Under the pieces are notes generated by a model. That model made no database searches. It saw only the letters and a list, made by a program, of their open reading frames with translations, and was not told the origin of the DNA. From Caldanaerobacter subterraneus (GTDB lineage: Bacteria > Bacillota > Thermoanaerobacteria > Thermoanaerobacterales > Thermoanaerobacteraceae), in the NCBI RefSeq assembly GCF_004345675.1, contig NZ_SLWU01000023.1:1-41215 (forward strand): DNA of 41,215 bases, given 5' to 3'. Positions within the stretch are counted from its first letter, which is position 1; each line of letters starts with the position of its first letter. Below are positions 24,989-34,357 of the stretch, in pieces. The position numbers and the translations under genes were made by a program.

Positions 24989-25783
24989 TTATTTCAGCCC
25001 TTTTGCCTTCTGATAAGCTGCAATCACAGCTTCAATCACCGCACTTCTCATACCGCTTTTTTCCAAAACTCTTATGCCTTCTATAGTAGTTCCCCCCGGA
25101 GAAGTGACCATGTCTTTTAACTGTCCTGGATGAAAGCCTGTCTTAAATACCATGCTTCCCGCTCCAGATACCGCTTTAGAAGCCAGTTTATAAGCTACAT
25201 CTCTTGGCAATCCCAGCAGGACTCCTCCGTCTGCTAAGGCTTCTATAAACATGTATACGAAGGCTGGGCTGCAACTTGACACGGCCATTGCCACATCTAT
25301 TAACTTTTCTTCTATCTCCACTATTTCTCCACAAGTGCTAAAAATCTTTCGCACAAGTTCTTTGTCTTCTTCTTTTACTTCTTCGGAATATGTAACGGCC
25401 GTTATGCCTTCTCCTATTAACGCAGGAGTATTAGGGATTGTCCTAACTATTTTCCCCCTGCCCAAAAGCTTTTTTACATGGTCTATAGTAATCCCTGGAG
25501 CTATCGTGATTATTATTTTTTCCTCTGTCACTTTTTCTCTAATTTCCTTGAGCACTTCATCGTAAACATTTGGCTTTACCGCTACTATTACTACATCCGA
25601 TTTTTCAGTTAATTCTAGATTGTCTTTAGCAGTAACTGTCCCAAACTCTCTTTCCAATCCTTCTACTTTTTCTCTTACAGGGTCATAAAGTATCAAGTCT
25701 TCTGCTTCCACAAAGTCTGACTTCAAAATACCCTTTATAAGGGCCATGCCCATGTTCCCGGCACCTATAAAGCCAATTTTCAT
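24989..25783 (-). CDS. proC: pyrroline-5-carboxylate reductase
   Basis: A 264-residue NAD(P)H enzyme catalysing the last step of proline synthesis. The Rossmann motif is KIGFIGAGNMGMALIKGIL, followed by VIVAVKPN and the family signature TSPGGTTIEGIRVLEKSGMR. Length is normal. No other proline gene is near. It lies between the hfq terminator and rnhA and probably shares a message with rnhA. Confidence 0.94.
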   Translation of the reverse strand: MKIGFIGAGNMGMALIKGILKSDFVEAEDLILYDPVREKVEGLEREFGTVTAKDNLELTEKSDVVIVAVKPNVYDEVLKEIREKVTEEKIIITIAPGITIDHVKKLLGRGKIVRTIPNTPALIGEGITAVTYSEEVKEEDKELVRKIFSTCGEIVEIEEKLIDVAMAVSSCSPAFVYMFIEALADGGVLLGLPRDVAYKLASKAVSGAGSMVFKTGFHPGQLKDMVTSPGGTTIEGIRVLEKSGMRSAVIEAVIAAYQKAKGLK

Positions 25784-25815
25784 CCTTTAAAACTCCCCTG
25801 TTTTTTAAATTATTT

Positions 25816-25855
25816 CAAAAAAACAGTATTAGTTAGGCCTAATACTGTTTTTTTG
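25816..25855 (-). terminator. intrinsic terminator after hfq
   Basis: CAAAAAAACAGTATTAG (25816-25832) and its perfect complement (25839-25855) flank TTAGGC. The A and T runs make it work in both directions. It lies 3 bases beyond the hfq stop. Such a strong site at the end of hfq ends the mutS-mutL-miaA-hfq message. Confidence 0.85.
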
Positions 25856-25858
25856 ATC

Positions 25859-26119
25859 TTACTCCTCCTTCTTATCATCTTTCTCAGAACCTGAGAAGAT
25901 GACAGGCTTTTGAGGAGAGATAGTAGAAATCGCATGTTTGTAAATTAGAAGCTGCTGTTTGCTTTCAGATTCTAACACAACTGTAAAATTGTCAAATCCT
26001 TTCACTGTACCTTTGAGCTGAAACCCATTTATAAGGTATACTGTGACTGGTACATGCTCCTTTCTCACTTGATTTAAAAAGATGTCTTGTAAATTAATAG
26101 CTGCTTTTGAACTTGCCAT
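25859..26119 (-). CDS. hfq: RNA-binding protein Hfq
   Basis: An 86-residue Sm-like protein forming a hexameric ring that binds A- and U-rich RNA and helps small RNAs pair with targets. The Sm1 motif is [20 protein letters not shown] and Sm2 is [11 protein letters not shown], which keeps the YKHA RNA-binding residues. A short acidic tail follows. It lies directly after miaA, the classical order. Its presence makes Hfq-assisted small RNAs plausible here. Confidence 0.96.
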   Translation of the reverse strand: MASSKAAINLQDIFLNQVRKEHVPVTVYLINGFQLKGTVKGFDNFTVVLESESKQQLLIYKHAISTISPQKPVIFSGSEKDDKKEE

Positions 26120-26162
26120 CTTTATCCCCCTTCTTTAATATGTATCATTTAGTTATATTCTA

Positions 26163-27110
26163 TCAAAATTTCAATTTTCCTGCCAAGTATTCAAAAATAT
26201 TTTCTCGAAGTTCCTCATAGGTTTTATAGTCATCTACAAAAAACCATTTGATAAAGTCATAAGCCTTAAACCACGTGATCTGTCTCTTCGCATACCTCCT
26301 TGCCCCCTTTTTGATTTTCTCTACGGCTTCCTCTAAAGAAATTTCCCCATTTAAATACTCGACAATTTCTTTGTAACCTAAAGCCTGCATTGAAGTGCCA
26401 TATTTATTATACCCGATTTTTAGCAAGTTTACCACTTCTTCGACTAAATTATTTTTTATCATCTCATCTACTCTTCTATTAATTTTTTCGTACAAAAGCT
26501 GCCTGTTTTTATAGTTTAACCCTATCATTATCGGATCATATTCGGGATTTTTTCGCATTCCGCTCATCTTCTGATAATGAGAAATAGGTTTTCCCGTAAA
26601 TTCGTACACTTCTAAGGCCCTTATAATTCTCCTTAAATCATTGGGATGAATTTTCCTCGCTGCCTCTGGGTCCACTTCTTTTAACTTTTCATACAAATAA
26701 CTGGTACCGTAAGTTTCAGCGAGTTTTTTCATCTTTTCTCTAAATTCCTTGCTGCCTTCAAAATCAGAAAAGTGCATGATGTAAACGATGGAATTTATGT
26801 AAAGTCCCGTGCCTCCAACAATTATGGGAAGTTTTCCTCTTTCATGGATGTCTTTAATGATAGCCTTTGCTCTCTTTTCATATTCTGCTACGCTAAATTC
26901 TTCGTTAGGTTCCACTATGTCTATCATGTGGTGAGGTATGCCTTGCATCTCTTCCTTTGTAATTTTCGCTGTGCCAATGTCCATGTATTTGTAAATCTGC
27001 ATGGAATCAGCAGAGACTACTTCACCGTTAAATCTCTTTGCTACATCAACAGCCAATCTTGATTTTCCAGTGGCAGTAGGCCCTACAATAAGAACAATTT
27101 GTATAGCCAT
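26163..27110 (-). CDS. miaA: tRNA dimethylallyltransferase
   Basis: A 315-residue enzyme that puts an isopentenyl group on A37 of tRNAs reading U-first codons; MiaB, also in this window, then adds the methylthio group. It shows VLIVGPTATGKSRLAVDVA with the P-loop, VVSADSMQIYKYMDIGTAKI, GIPHHMIDIVEP and VGGTGLYINSI. The longest frame begins inside mutL at 27149; ATG 27110 follows the mutL stop, has GGGTGATGGG upstream and gives the normal N-terminus. Confidence 0.95.
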   Translation of the reverse strand: MAIQIVLIVGPTATGKSRLAVDVAKRFNGEVVSADSMQIYKYMDIGTAKITKEEMQGIPHHMIDIVEPNEEFSVAEYEKRAKAIIKDIHERGKLPIIVGGTGLYINSIVYIMHFSDFEGSKEFREKMKKLAETYGTSYLYEKLKEVDPEAARKIHPNDLRRIIRALEVYEFTGKPISHYQKMSGMRKNPEYDPIMIGLNYKNRQLLYEKINRRVDEMIKNNLVEEVVNLLKIGYNKYGTSMQALGYKEIVEYLNGEISLEEAVEKIKKGARRYAKRQITWFKAYDFIKWFFVDDYKTYEELRENIFEYLAGKLKF

Positions 27111-27120
27111 CCCATCACCC

Positions 27121-28893
27121 TTACTTGATTCGTTTAAACATCTTCTCAAGCTGGGTCTTAGTCATGGAAATTATGACAGGCCTGCCATGTGGACAGGTAT
27201 AAGGATTTTCAGCTATTTTTAAATCCTCAAAAAGCTTATAGATTTCATTTTCGGAAAGGGTGTCCATGGCTTTTACTGCAGCCTTGCAGGCCATTGTCGC
27301 TATTTCTTCCTCTTTAAAAGAAACCTTACTAGAAAAATCTTTGTCCCGCAGCCTTTCTACAATTTCTACAAACAGTTTTTTAGCCTCAGGTTGACCTAAG
27401 ATTACAGGAACCTCTCTTAACACAACAGAATTATTCCCAAATTCCTCAAAAACATACCCTAGCTTGTATAAAAGCTCCCTTTCCTGGCCTACAATTTCCA
27501 TGTCGCCAGGCTGCAATTCAACAACAATTGGGAAAGTCACCTGTCTTGACTGCACTCTTTCGTATTGAGAGACTAACTTTTCGTATAAAATTCTCTCGTG
27601 AGCAGCATGCTGGTCAATTATATAAAATACATCACCTTTTTCTACAATCACATAAGTAGAAAAGAGAGTCCCTACTATCCTTATATCGCTGAGTCTTTTT
27701 ACATTTCTTTCACTGTCAGAAGAACTCTCATGTTTAGGCGCTTTGTCAATCTTTTCTTCAGTTTTTACCTCTTCTCTTACAAAAATAGCTCCATCATCAG
27801 TTTTTTCTTTTACTTCAAAAAGAGGTAAAGATAATTTTACCTGCTCTCCTATTTGCCCTTCCTCATTTTTTAAGTCTTTTTCCAGCTTTACCTCTGGTAT
27901 TAAGTTGCTTTCTCTGAGAGCTTCCCTTATGGTCCTGTACACAGACTCAAAAATTCTTCTATCGTCAGAAAATTTAACTTCAAGTTTTGAAGGGTGAATA
28001 TTGACATCTATAAAGCGAGGATTTATTTCAAGGTATAAAAACACCCCTGGATATCTGTCAGAAGGCACATAAGTTTTAAAAGCCTCATCAACAGCTGCCG
28101 ACAAAGTCTTGTTTTTTACGTACCTGCCATTTACATAAAAAAACTGCATATTTCTGTTAGAATAATTTAGAAAATTCTTTGTGGCAAAAGCCTTTACCTT
28201 CAAATCCTCCGCTTCAAATTCTGAAAAAATAAGGGCAGAATGTACCTCCTTGCCAAAAAGCCTCAAAATTACGTCTTCTATACTTCCATTTCCAGAAGTG
28301 ATAAACTGTACCTTTTTGTCTTTCACGTACTTAAAAGAAATGCCAGGGTTTGAAAGACACAATCTAGTAACCACTTCTGTTACGTACATCGCTTCTGTAG
28401 AGGGCCTTTTTAAAAATTTTCTTCTCGCAGGCGTGTTAAAAAACACATCTTTTACTTCAACAGAAGTCCCCTTTTGGCATCCACATCTAGTCTTTTCTAA
28501 TATTTTTCCACCCTCTACTACTAATCTAGTGCCAAAAGTCTCATTTTCTTCCTTCGTCTGTAATACAACTTTTGAGACAGCTGCAATGCTGGCGAGTGCT
28601 TCTCCTCTAAACCCCAAAGTTGTTATATTGAAAAGATCTTCATCGGATCTTATTTTACTCGTAGCATGTCTTTCAAAAGCCAGAACTGCATCAATCTCAT
28701 TCATTCCGCATCCATCGTCCGTAACCTTTATATAAGGGATACCTCCTTCTAAAATTTCTACTGTGATGTTTTTACTTCCTGCATCAATAGAATTTTCTAC
28801 TAGCTCTTTGACAATTGAGGCAGGTCTTTCAACCACTTCTCCGGCAGCTATCTTGTTTACCGTTTTTTCGTCGAGAAGATGAATTTTATTCAT
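27121..28893 (-). CDS. mutL: DNA mismatch repair protein MutL
   Basis: A 590-residue GHKL ATPase and nicking endonuclease. N-terminal ATPase motifs are AAGEVVERPASIVKELVENS, DDGCGMN and TLGFRGEALASI. After a Glu/Lys-rich linker (about 330-400) the C-terminal domain has DQHAAHERILYEKL, ACKAAVKA and CPHGRP, the metal-binding endonuclease set of MutL proteins in organisms without MutH. The ATG overlaps the mutS stop (ATGA), and GGAGTGAT lies in the end of mutS. Confidence 0.96.
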   Translation of the reverse strand: MNKIHLLDEKTVNKIAAGEVVERPASIVKELVENSIDAGSKNITVEILEGGIPYIKVTDDGCGMNEIDAVLAFERHATSKIRSDEDLFNITTLGFRGEALASIAAVSKVVLQTKEENETFGTRLVVEGGKILEKTRCGCQKGTSVEVKDVFFNTPARRKFLKRPSTEAMYVTEVVTRLCLSNPGISFKYVKDKKVQFITSGNGSIEDVILRLFGKEVHSALIFSEFEAEDLKVKAFATKNFLNYSNRNMQFFYVNGRYVKNKTLSAAVDEAFKTYVPSDRYPGVFLYLEINPRFIDVNIHPSKLEVKFSDDRRIFESVYRTIREALRESNLIPEVKLEKDLKNEEGQIGEQVKLSLPLFEVKEKTDDGAIFVREEVKTEEKIDKAPKHESSSDSERNVKRLSDIRIVGTLFSTYVIVEKGDVFYIIDQHAAHERILYEKLVSQYERVQSRQVTFPIVVELQPGDMEIVGQERELLYKLGYVFEEFGNNSVVLREVPVILGQPEAKKLFVEIVERLRDKDFSSKVSFKEEEIATMACKAAVKAMDTLSENEIYKLFEDLKIAENPYTCPHGRPVIISMTKTQLEKMFKRIK

Positions 28894-31490
28894 ATCACTC
28901 CGCTCCTTAATGAGGCAGCCTTCTCTTTCAGCTTATAAAGATAAGTCAATGCCTGAAGAGGAGTCATATTGTCAGGATCGCAATTTGCAATCTCTTCTAT
29001 CAGAGCATCTTTAGCAGAAGAAAATATGTCTATCTGAGTAAAAGCAAACTGAGAGACTGCCTCTTCTAACTCGTTTTTGACTGCTTTATCCCTTTCTAAA
29101 GCTTCAAGGATTTCTTTAGCTCTTTCAATTATGCTGTAAGGTAGCCCTGCTAATTTCGAAACCTGTATCCCATAACTTCTATCTGAACCGCCTGGGACTA
29201 TTTTGTGAAGAAATATTATGTCATCTTCCCTTTCCTCTACTGATACATTAAAATTTCTCACTCCTCTTAACTTGCCTTCTAACTTGGTAAGCTCATGGTA
29301 GTGGGTAGCAAACAAAGTTTTGGCCTTTATCTTTTCATGGATATACTCAATCACAGCCTGTGCAATGCTCATCCCATCGTAAGTGCTAGTACCTCTTCCA
29401 ACCTCGTCCAAAATAATCAGGCTTTTACTTGTAGCAGAATGAAGTATGTTTGCCACCTCAGACATTTCTACCATAAATGTGCTCTGGCCAGCAAAGATGT
29501 CATCAGAAGCCCCTACTCTTGTAAATATCTTGTCTACTATCCCTATCCTAGCGTAGGAAGCCGGTACAAAGCACCCAACTTGAGCCATGAGAACTATAAG
29601 AGCTACCTGTCTCATGTAAGTAGACTTACCTGCCATATTAGGGCCTGTTATTATCATGATTGGGTTTTCTGGCCCTATGTCTATGTCGTTTGCCACAAAT
29701 CCTTCATCAGAAATCGTCTCAACGACAGGATGACGGCCTTCCTTTATGACAATCCTGTCTTCATAATCCACAATCGGCTTCACGTATTTATTTGTTTCAG
29801 CTACTTCTGCGAAAGATATTAAAACATCTATTATAGCTATGTATTTTGCAGTGTTTTGAATTCTCACTATCTGAAGTTCTACTTTTTCTCTTATTTCATT
29901 GAAAAGCTCATATTCCAGCTCAATTAGCTTTTCCTCCGCTCCCAGTATTGTCTCTTCAATTTCCTTAAGCTCTGGCGTCACATACCTTTCTGCATTAGCC
30001 AGTGTTTGTTTTCTGATATACCTATCTGGTACCTGAGGAATGTTTGACTTTGTAACTTCAATGTAATACCCGAATACCTTATTATAGCCTATCCTCAAGT
30101 TTTTAATTCCTGTCTTTTCCCTCTCATCAGCCTCTAAATTTGCAATCCAGTTTTTACCTTCAGTTGAGGCCTTTCTCAATTTATCTACCATTTCATTGTA
30201 TCCGTCTTTTATGATATTTCCCTCTTTCAACTGATTGGAAGGGTCGTCTTTTATAGATTTATCTATAAGTTCATATACGTCTTGCAAAACATCTAATTTT
30301 TCATAAATTTCTTTTAAAAGCCTGGAAGAAAATTTTGATAAAATATTCTTTATCTTTGGCAAGTTTTGTAAAGAAAGCTTTATAGAAATGAAATCTTTAG
30401 GCGTAACACTTTGATACACTATTTTGCTCGCTAGCCTTTCTAGATCGTATACTTTATTGAGGAGTTCTTTCAACTCAATTCTCTCTCTGTAATTGTTGAA
30501 AAGTTCTTCTACTGCATCAAGCCTTTTTTCTATCTCATCTTTGTCGATTAAAGGCTCTTCTAGCCATTTTTTTAGAAGCCTGCCTCCCATAGGAGTAACA
30601 GTTCTATCCAACACTCCTAAGAGAGAACCTTTTTTTGACTTGTTTCTGTTAGACTCCAGAATTTCCAGATTGCGTATTGCGTTACTGTCAAGGCCCATAT
30701 AGGAATTATCCTGGTATAAAGTCAATTTATTTATGTGTTTTAAAGAAGTTTTTTGAAGCTCTTTTAGATACGAAAGTAAGGCTCCAAGGGAATGAATTAC
30801 AAATTTTTTATCCTCAAGCTCTAACTCTTCTACTTTTTTGTCAAATTGCTTTTCAATGAGCTCAGAACTTGCCTCATAGTTTAAAGGCTTATAGGCATTG
30901 ACAGCACAGTTGTTGTTTTTAAATACTTTTATGTATTTATTGTTTTTTAAAAATTCTTCATTGGAAATTATCTCAGAAGGACTGTATTTGGCTATTTCAT
31001 CGTATATTCTTTTCCCGTTTTTACAGTTTTTAATTTCTGTAGCATAAAGCTCTCCTGTTGTCACATCAACGGCACAAATACCGTAATTGTCTTTTTCTCT
31101 ATATACAGAAACTAGATAATTGTTAGATTTTTCATCCATGGACTCAGGATTTATTATAGTCCCTGGAGTGTATATTCGCACCACATCTCTTTTTACCAAG
31201 CCTTTTGCTTTTGATGGGTCTTCTAATTGCTCACATATGGCGACTTTATATCCCTTTTTTACAAGCTTATCAATGTAGAAATCTGCTGCATGATATGGAA
31301 CTCCTGCCATGGGAGCCCTTTCTTCTGTTCCTGCATCTCTGCCAGTTAAAGCAATTTCAAGTTCTTTTGCTGCAATTTCTGCATCTTCGTAAAACATCTC
31401 ATAAAAGTCACCAAGGCGGAAAAAAAGTATCGCATCCTTGTATTTTTCCTTTATTTTAAGGTACTGTTCCATCATTGGAGTTACAGACAT
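28890..31490 (-). CDS. mutS: DNA mismatch repair protein MutS
   Basis: An 866-residue protein that recognises mismatches and recruits MutL. The mismatch-binding F-x-E motif is in FFRLGDFYEMFYEDA. The ATPase domain has Walker A ITGPNMAGKSTYMRQVA, then the DEVGRGTSTYDGMSIAQAV signature and FATHYHEL. A frame from GTG 31499 exists, but that GTG is part of the ribosome binding site GGAGGTG; ATG 31490 is 6 bases beyond it. It has its own extended -10 promoter. Confidence 0.96.
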   Translation of the reverse strand: MSVTPMMEQYLKIKEKYKDAILFFRLGDFYEMFYEDAEIAAKELEIALTGRDAGTEERAPMAGVPYHAADFYIDKLVKKGYKVAICEQLEDPSKAKGLVKRDVVRIYTPGTIINPESMDEKSNNYLVSVYREKDNYGICAVDVTTGELYATEIKNCKNGKRIYDEIAKYSPSEIISNEEFLKNNKYIKVFKNNNCAVNAYKPLNYEASSELIEKQFDKKVEELELEDKKFVIHSLGALLSYLKELQKTSLKHINKLTLYQDNSYMGLDSNAIRNLEILESNRNKSKKGSLLGVLDRTVTPMGGRLLKKWLEEPLIDKDEIEKRLDAVEELFNNYRERIELKELLNKVYDLERLASKIVYQSVTPKDFISIKLSLQNLPKIKNILSKFSSRLLKEIYEKLDVLQDVYELIDKSIKDDPSNQLKEGNIIKDGYNEMVDKLRKASTEGKNWIANLEADEREKTGIKNLRIGYNKVFGYYIEVTKSNIPQVPDRYIRKQTLANAERYVTPELKEIEETILGAEEKLIELEYELFNEIREKVELQIVRIQNTAKYIAIIDVLISFAEVAETNKYVKPIVDYEDRIVIKEGRHPVVETISDEGFVANDIDIGPENPIMIITGPNMAGKSTYMRQVALIVLMAQVGCFVPASYARIGIVDKIFTRVGASDDIFAGQSTFMVEMSEVANILHSATSKSLIILDEVGRGTSTYDGMSIAQAVIEYIHEKIKAKTLFATHYHELTKLEGKLRGVRNFNVSVEEREDDIIFLHKIVPGGSDRSYGIQVSKLAGLPYSIIERAKEILEALERDKAVKNELEEAVSQFAFTQIDIFSSAKDALIEEIANCDPDNMTPLQALTYLYKLKEKAASLRSGVI

Positions 31491-31514
31491 TTTTAGCACC
31501 TCCGACTCCTCTTT

Positions 31515-31523
31515 ATTATACCA
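31515..31523 (-). promoter_or_regulatory. extended -10 promoter of mutS
   Basis: On the minus strand TGGTATAAT (TGn plus TATAAT) lies just after the miaB terminator hairpin. The same context, TTTATGGTATAATAAA, also precedes aroH. No clear -35 is seen, as is common for extended -10 promoters. Confidence 0.5.
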
Positions 31524-31556
31524 TAAAACTGCGCTCTTTCTAGAGCGCAGTTTTAT
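31523..31556 (-). terminator. intrinsic terminator after miaB
   Basis: ATAAAACTGCGCTCT pairs perfectly over 15 bp with AGAGCGCAGTTTTAT around a 4-base loop. The distal part of the stem supplies the T-run. The miaB stop codon lies in the first arm, and the mutS -10 element follows directly. Confidence 0.8.
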
Positions 31557-32968
31557 CTTAGAACTTCTACCAATTCTCCTTGCATTGTCCAGGCTTTAGT
31601 CTCGGTTATTTTCACGTTTGCCAACTTGCCAATAAGACTTTCGTCTCCTATGAAATGGACGACTTTATTTGTTCTAGTGCGTGAAGTGAGCTTATTGGGG
31701 TCTCTTTTGCTGACTCCTTCTATAAGGACTTCTACTACTTTCCCTTTGAGTTCTGCACTTTTTTCAAGGCTTATTTTGTTCTGAAGCTCTATAAGCCTTA
31801 TCAAACGATCTTTTTTCACTTCGTCATCTACCTGGTCTGGCATGGAGGCTGCTGGAGTCCCTGCCCTTTTAGAGTACATAAAAGTGTAAGCGCCGTCAAA
31901 CCTTACTCTTTCTACCAAATCAAGAGTCTGAAAGAAATCTTCTTCTGTCTCTCCAGGAAATCCTACAATTATGTCTGTTGTAATTGCTATGTCAGGAATA
32001 TTGGCTCTGACTTTATCAATTATTTCCAGGTAATGCTCTCTAGTATAACGCCTGTTCATCCTTTTTAATATTTTATTGCTGCCCGCCTGGACAGGAAGAT
32101 GGAGGTGCTCACATACTTTGTCGAGGTCTCTCATAGCGTATATTAATTCATCTGAAATATCCTTTGGGTGGGAAGTCATAAACCTTATTCTCTCTATCCC
32201 TTTGATGTCATTTAACATATAAAGGAGCTTAGCAAAATTGATGTCTCCCCCCAGGTCCTTTCCGTATGAATTTACATTTTGACCCAATAATGTGATCTCT
32301 TTGTACCCTTTTTCTGCTAGTTCTTTTACCTCTGCTATTATGTCTTCAGGCCTTCTGCTCTTTTCTCTTCCTCTCGTGTATGGAACTATGCAGTAGGTGC
32401 AAAAATTGTTGCACCCGTATATTATATTGACCCACGCTTTAAGATTGCTATCTCTTCTTATAGGTAACCCTTCAATTACATTTTGAGTATTTTCAATCAC
32501 ATCTATCACTTGCACACGAGAATTTAAGGCTTGCCATAGAAGTTCCGGGAATTTATAAATATTGTGAGTGCCAAAAACAATATCTACATGAGGATACTTT
32601 TCTCTTATAGCCTCCACTATATGCTTTTCCTGCATCATACATCCAGAAATACCAATGATGAGATTGGGATTTCTATTTTTTAGTTCCTTTATCTGGGACA
32701 CTCTTCCTAATACCCTTACCTCCGCGTGTTCTCTCACAGCACAAGTATTAAAAAGTAAAACATCTGCTTTTTCTAAATCTTCTGTATATTTATAGCCCAT
32801 TTCCTCCAGCATACCAGCCAATTTTTCAGAGTCGTGCACATTCATCTGGCATCCGTAAGTTTCAATGTGATAATACACTTCTTTTCCTCTGTTTTCCCAA
32901 GCAATTTCTTCCATTATTTCTCTCTGTTTTTTTAGCTCTTCTTCAGAAACATAGTAGGAATTACGCAT
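31553..32968 (-). CDS. miaB: tRNA-2-methylthio-N6-dimethylallyladenosine synthase MiaB
   Basis: A 471-residue radical-SAM methylthiotransferase acting on i6A37 of tRNA. The N-terminal Cys residues are in [28 protein letters not shown] and [10 protein letters not shown]. The radical-SAM motif is [25 protein letters not shown] domain ends the protein. ETYGCQMN distinguishes it from RimO. AGAGGTG lies 8 bases upstream of the ATG. Its partner miaA is 4 kb downstream on the same strand. Confidence 0.95.
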
Positions 32969-32983
32969 CTTTATGACACCTCT

Positions 32984-33766
32984 TCATTTTTGAAAACTGA
33001 TTTTTTTGTAGAAAAAAGTCCTGACAGGTTCAAAATTATACCTATAAGGCAATATTATCTGCTCGGTACTTCCGACGAAAAATATACCGTCTTCATTTAA
33101 AGACTCATAAAATTTTCTATACACTTTATCTTTAGCAATGTCATTAAAATATATTAGCACATTTCTGCAGATTAGCAAATCAATATTTTTTGGATACTCG
33201 TCTTTTAAAAGGTCATGCTTTTCAAAGCGGACTGCCTTTCTTATTTCTTCAGAAATTTGATAGTATTTCTCGTCTATTTTTTTAAAAAATTTTTTTACAT
33301 ACTCCGGATAAGGAATTTTACTTACCGCATCCACAGAATAAATGCCCTTTTTTGCTTTTTCCAATGCCCTTATATCAATATCAGTTGCAATTATCGTTAC
33401 ATCCTTTAAATCTATGAATTTTGTCAAAAGCATTGCAACGGAGTAAGGCTCTTCTCCAGTAGAACAAGCAGCGCTCCAAACCCTAAATCCTTTTTTTACA
33501 ATTGTAGGCAGCAAATCTTTTTCTAAAATTTCCCATTGATTTGGGTTCCTAAAAAACTCCGTGACGTTTATGGTTATATAATCTAAAAATTCATCGTATA
33601 ATACTTTATCAGTGAGCAATGCGTTATAGTATTCGTCGTAAGATTTAAATTTTTTATTGGCAATGAGAGATTCCAAACGCCTTTTCATCTGCTTTTCTTT
33701 GTAGAGGGATAGGTCGATTCCAGTAAGTTTGTATACTTTTTTAACAAATTCCTCATAGCCTACCAT
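32984..33766 (-). CDS. cheR: CheR-type protein-glutamate methyltransferase
   Basis: A 260-residue SAM-dependent enzyme that methylates glutamates of chemoreceptors. The N-terminal helical domain (LESLIANKKFKSYDEYYNAL) precedes the Rossmann domain with ITINVTEFFRNPNQWE, WSAACSTGEEPYSVAML, ATDIDIRALEKAKKGIYS and LLICRNVLIYFN. It lacks the C-terminal receptor-tethering extension. The start is ATG 33766; GTG 33778, the longest possibility, overlaps the ribosome binding site AGGAGTG. No other chemotaxis gene is in the window. Confidence 0.9.
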   Translation of the reverse strand: MVGYEEFVKKVYKLTGIDLSLYKEKQMKRRLESLIANKKFKSYDEYYNALLTDKVLYDEFLDYITINVTEFFRNPNQWEILEKDLLPTIVKKGFRVWSAACSTGEEPYSVAMLLTKFIDLKDVTIIATDIDIRALEKAKKGIYSVDAVSKIPYPEYVKKFFKKIDEKYYQISEEIRKAVRFEKHDLLKDEYPKNIDLLICRNVLIYFNDIAKDKVYRKFYESLNEDGIFFVGSTEQIILPYRYNFEPVRTFFYKKISFQK

Positions 33767-33790
33767 AAATATCTTCACTCCTAATTATAG

Positions 33791-33813
33791 AAAAAAGTGG
33801 CTATAAAAGCCAC
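33791..33813 (-). terminator. intrinsic terminator after speD
   Basis: On the minus strand GTGGCT and AGCCAC form a 6-bp stem around a 5-base loop, followed by TTTTTT. It starts 23 bases beyond the speD stop codon and separates speD from cheR. Confidence 0.75.
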
Positions 33814-33836
33814 ACAGGATTAGAAAATCTTATATT

Positions 33837-34211
33837 TTAGAAGTTAGCAACTTTAACTGGTTTCTCAAATACCCCCCGCTTGACCTCTGTTGCAGTCATA
33901 TTCTCTGCCTTTAACATTCTCGCTATATAATTAACGCCATCCCACGGGTTGACATGGTCACCGCACGTGAATACGTCAACCGCGGCATAGCCCAGTTCTG
34001 GCCACGTATGAATGGTTAAATGAGACTCTGATATGACTACTACTCCGCTTACGCCCTGGGGATTAAATTTGTGAAAAGCCACTTCTCTGACTTCTGCGCC
34101 AGTTGCTATTGCAGCTTGGACCATGATATCTTCGATCATTTCCACATCGTCTAAAATCCTGCTGTCACAACCGTAAACTTCTGCCAAAATGTGGCGACCC
34201 AAAGCATTCAT
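33837..34211 (-). CDS. speD: S-adenosylmethionine decarboxylase proenzyme
   Basis: A 124-residue pyruvoyl enzyme that decarboxylates S-adenosylmethionine to supply aminopropyl groups for spermidine. Self-cleavage occurs before the Ser of VISESHLTIHTWPELGYAAV, whose Glu-Ser and following His are intact; the catalytic Cys is in DVFTCGDHVNP. ATG 34211 gives MNALGRHILAEVYGCD, the family start, with AAAGGAGGC upstream. A longer frame to 34289 would run through a promoter. Two tandem promoter copies precede it. No spermidine synthase gene lies in the window. Confidence 0.94.
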   Translation of the reverse strand: MNALGRHILAEVYGCDSRILDDVEMIEDIMVQAAIATGAEVREVAFHKFNPQGVSGVVVISESHLTIHTWPELGYAAVDVFTCGDHVNPWDGVNYIARMLKAENMTATEVKRGVFEKPVKVANF

Positions 34212-34260
34212 TTTGTATCGTGCCTCCTTTACTAAAATTTTGTTCCCATTCAATGACTTT

Positions 34261-34354
34261 AATTTTATCAAATTTTTCTCTTTTGTCAAGGCTTTTTACA
34301 TGACAGTTTAATTTTATCAGATTTTTTTGTTTTGTCAAGGCTTTTTACATGACA
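34261..34354 (-). promoter_or_regulatory. duplicated promoter of speD (49-bp tandem repeat)
   Basis: Two near-identical copies lie exactly 49 bases apart. On the minus strand each has TTGACA, 16 bases, then TAAAAT preceded by TGA (an extended -10). The proximal pair is 34284-34289 with 34262-34267; the distal pair is 34333-34338 with 34311-34316. Each copy also has TGTCA and TGACA as an inverted repeat around the -35 region. The proximal start of transcription would be near 34255, leaving a leader of about 44 bases. Confidence 0.75.
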
Positions 34355-34357
34355 TAA

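Noticed and set aside
33784-33789. TATAAT (minus strand) as the cheR promoter
   Set aside because: The predicted transcription start would fall within or after the cheR ribosome binding site, so it would not yield a translatable leader.
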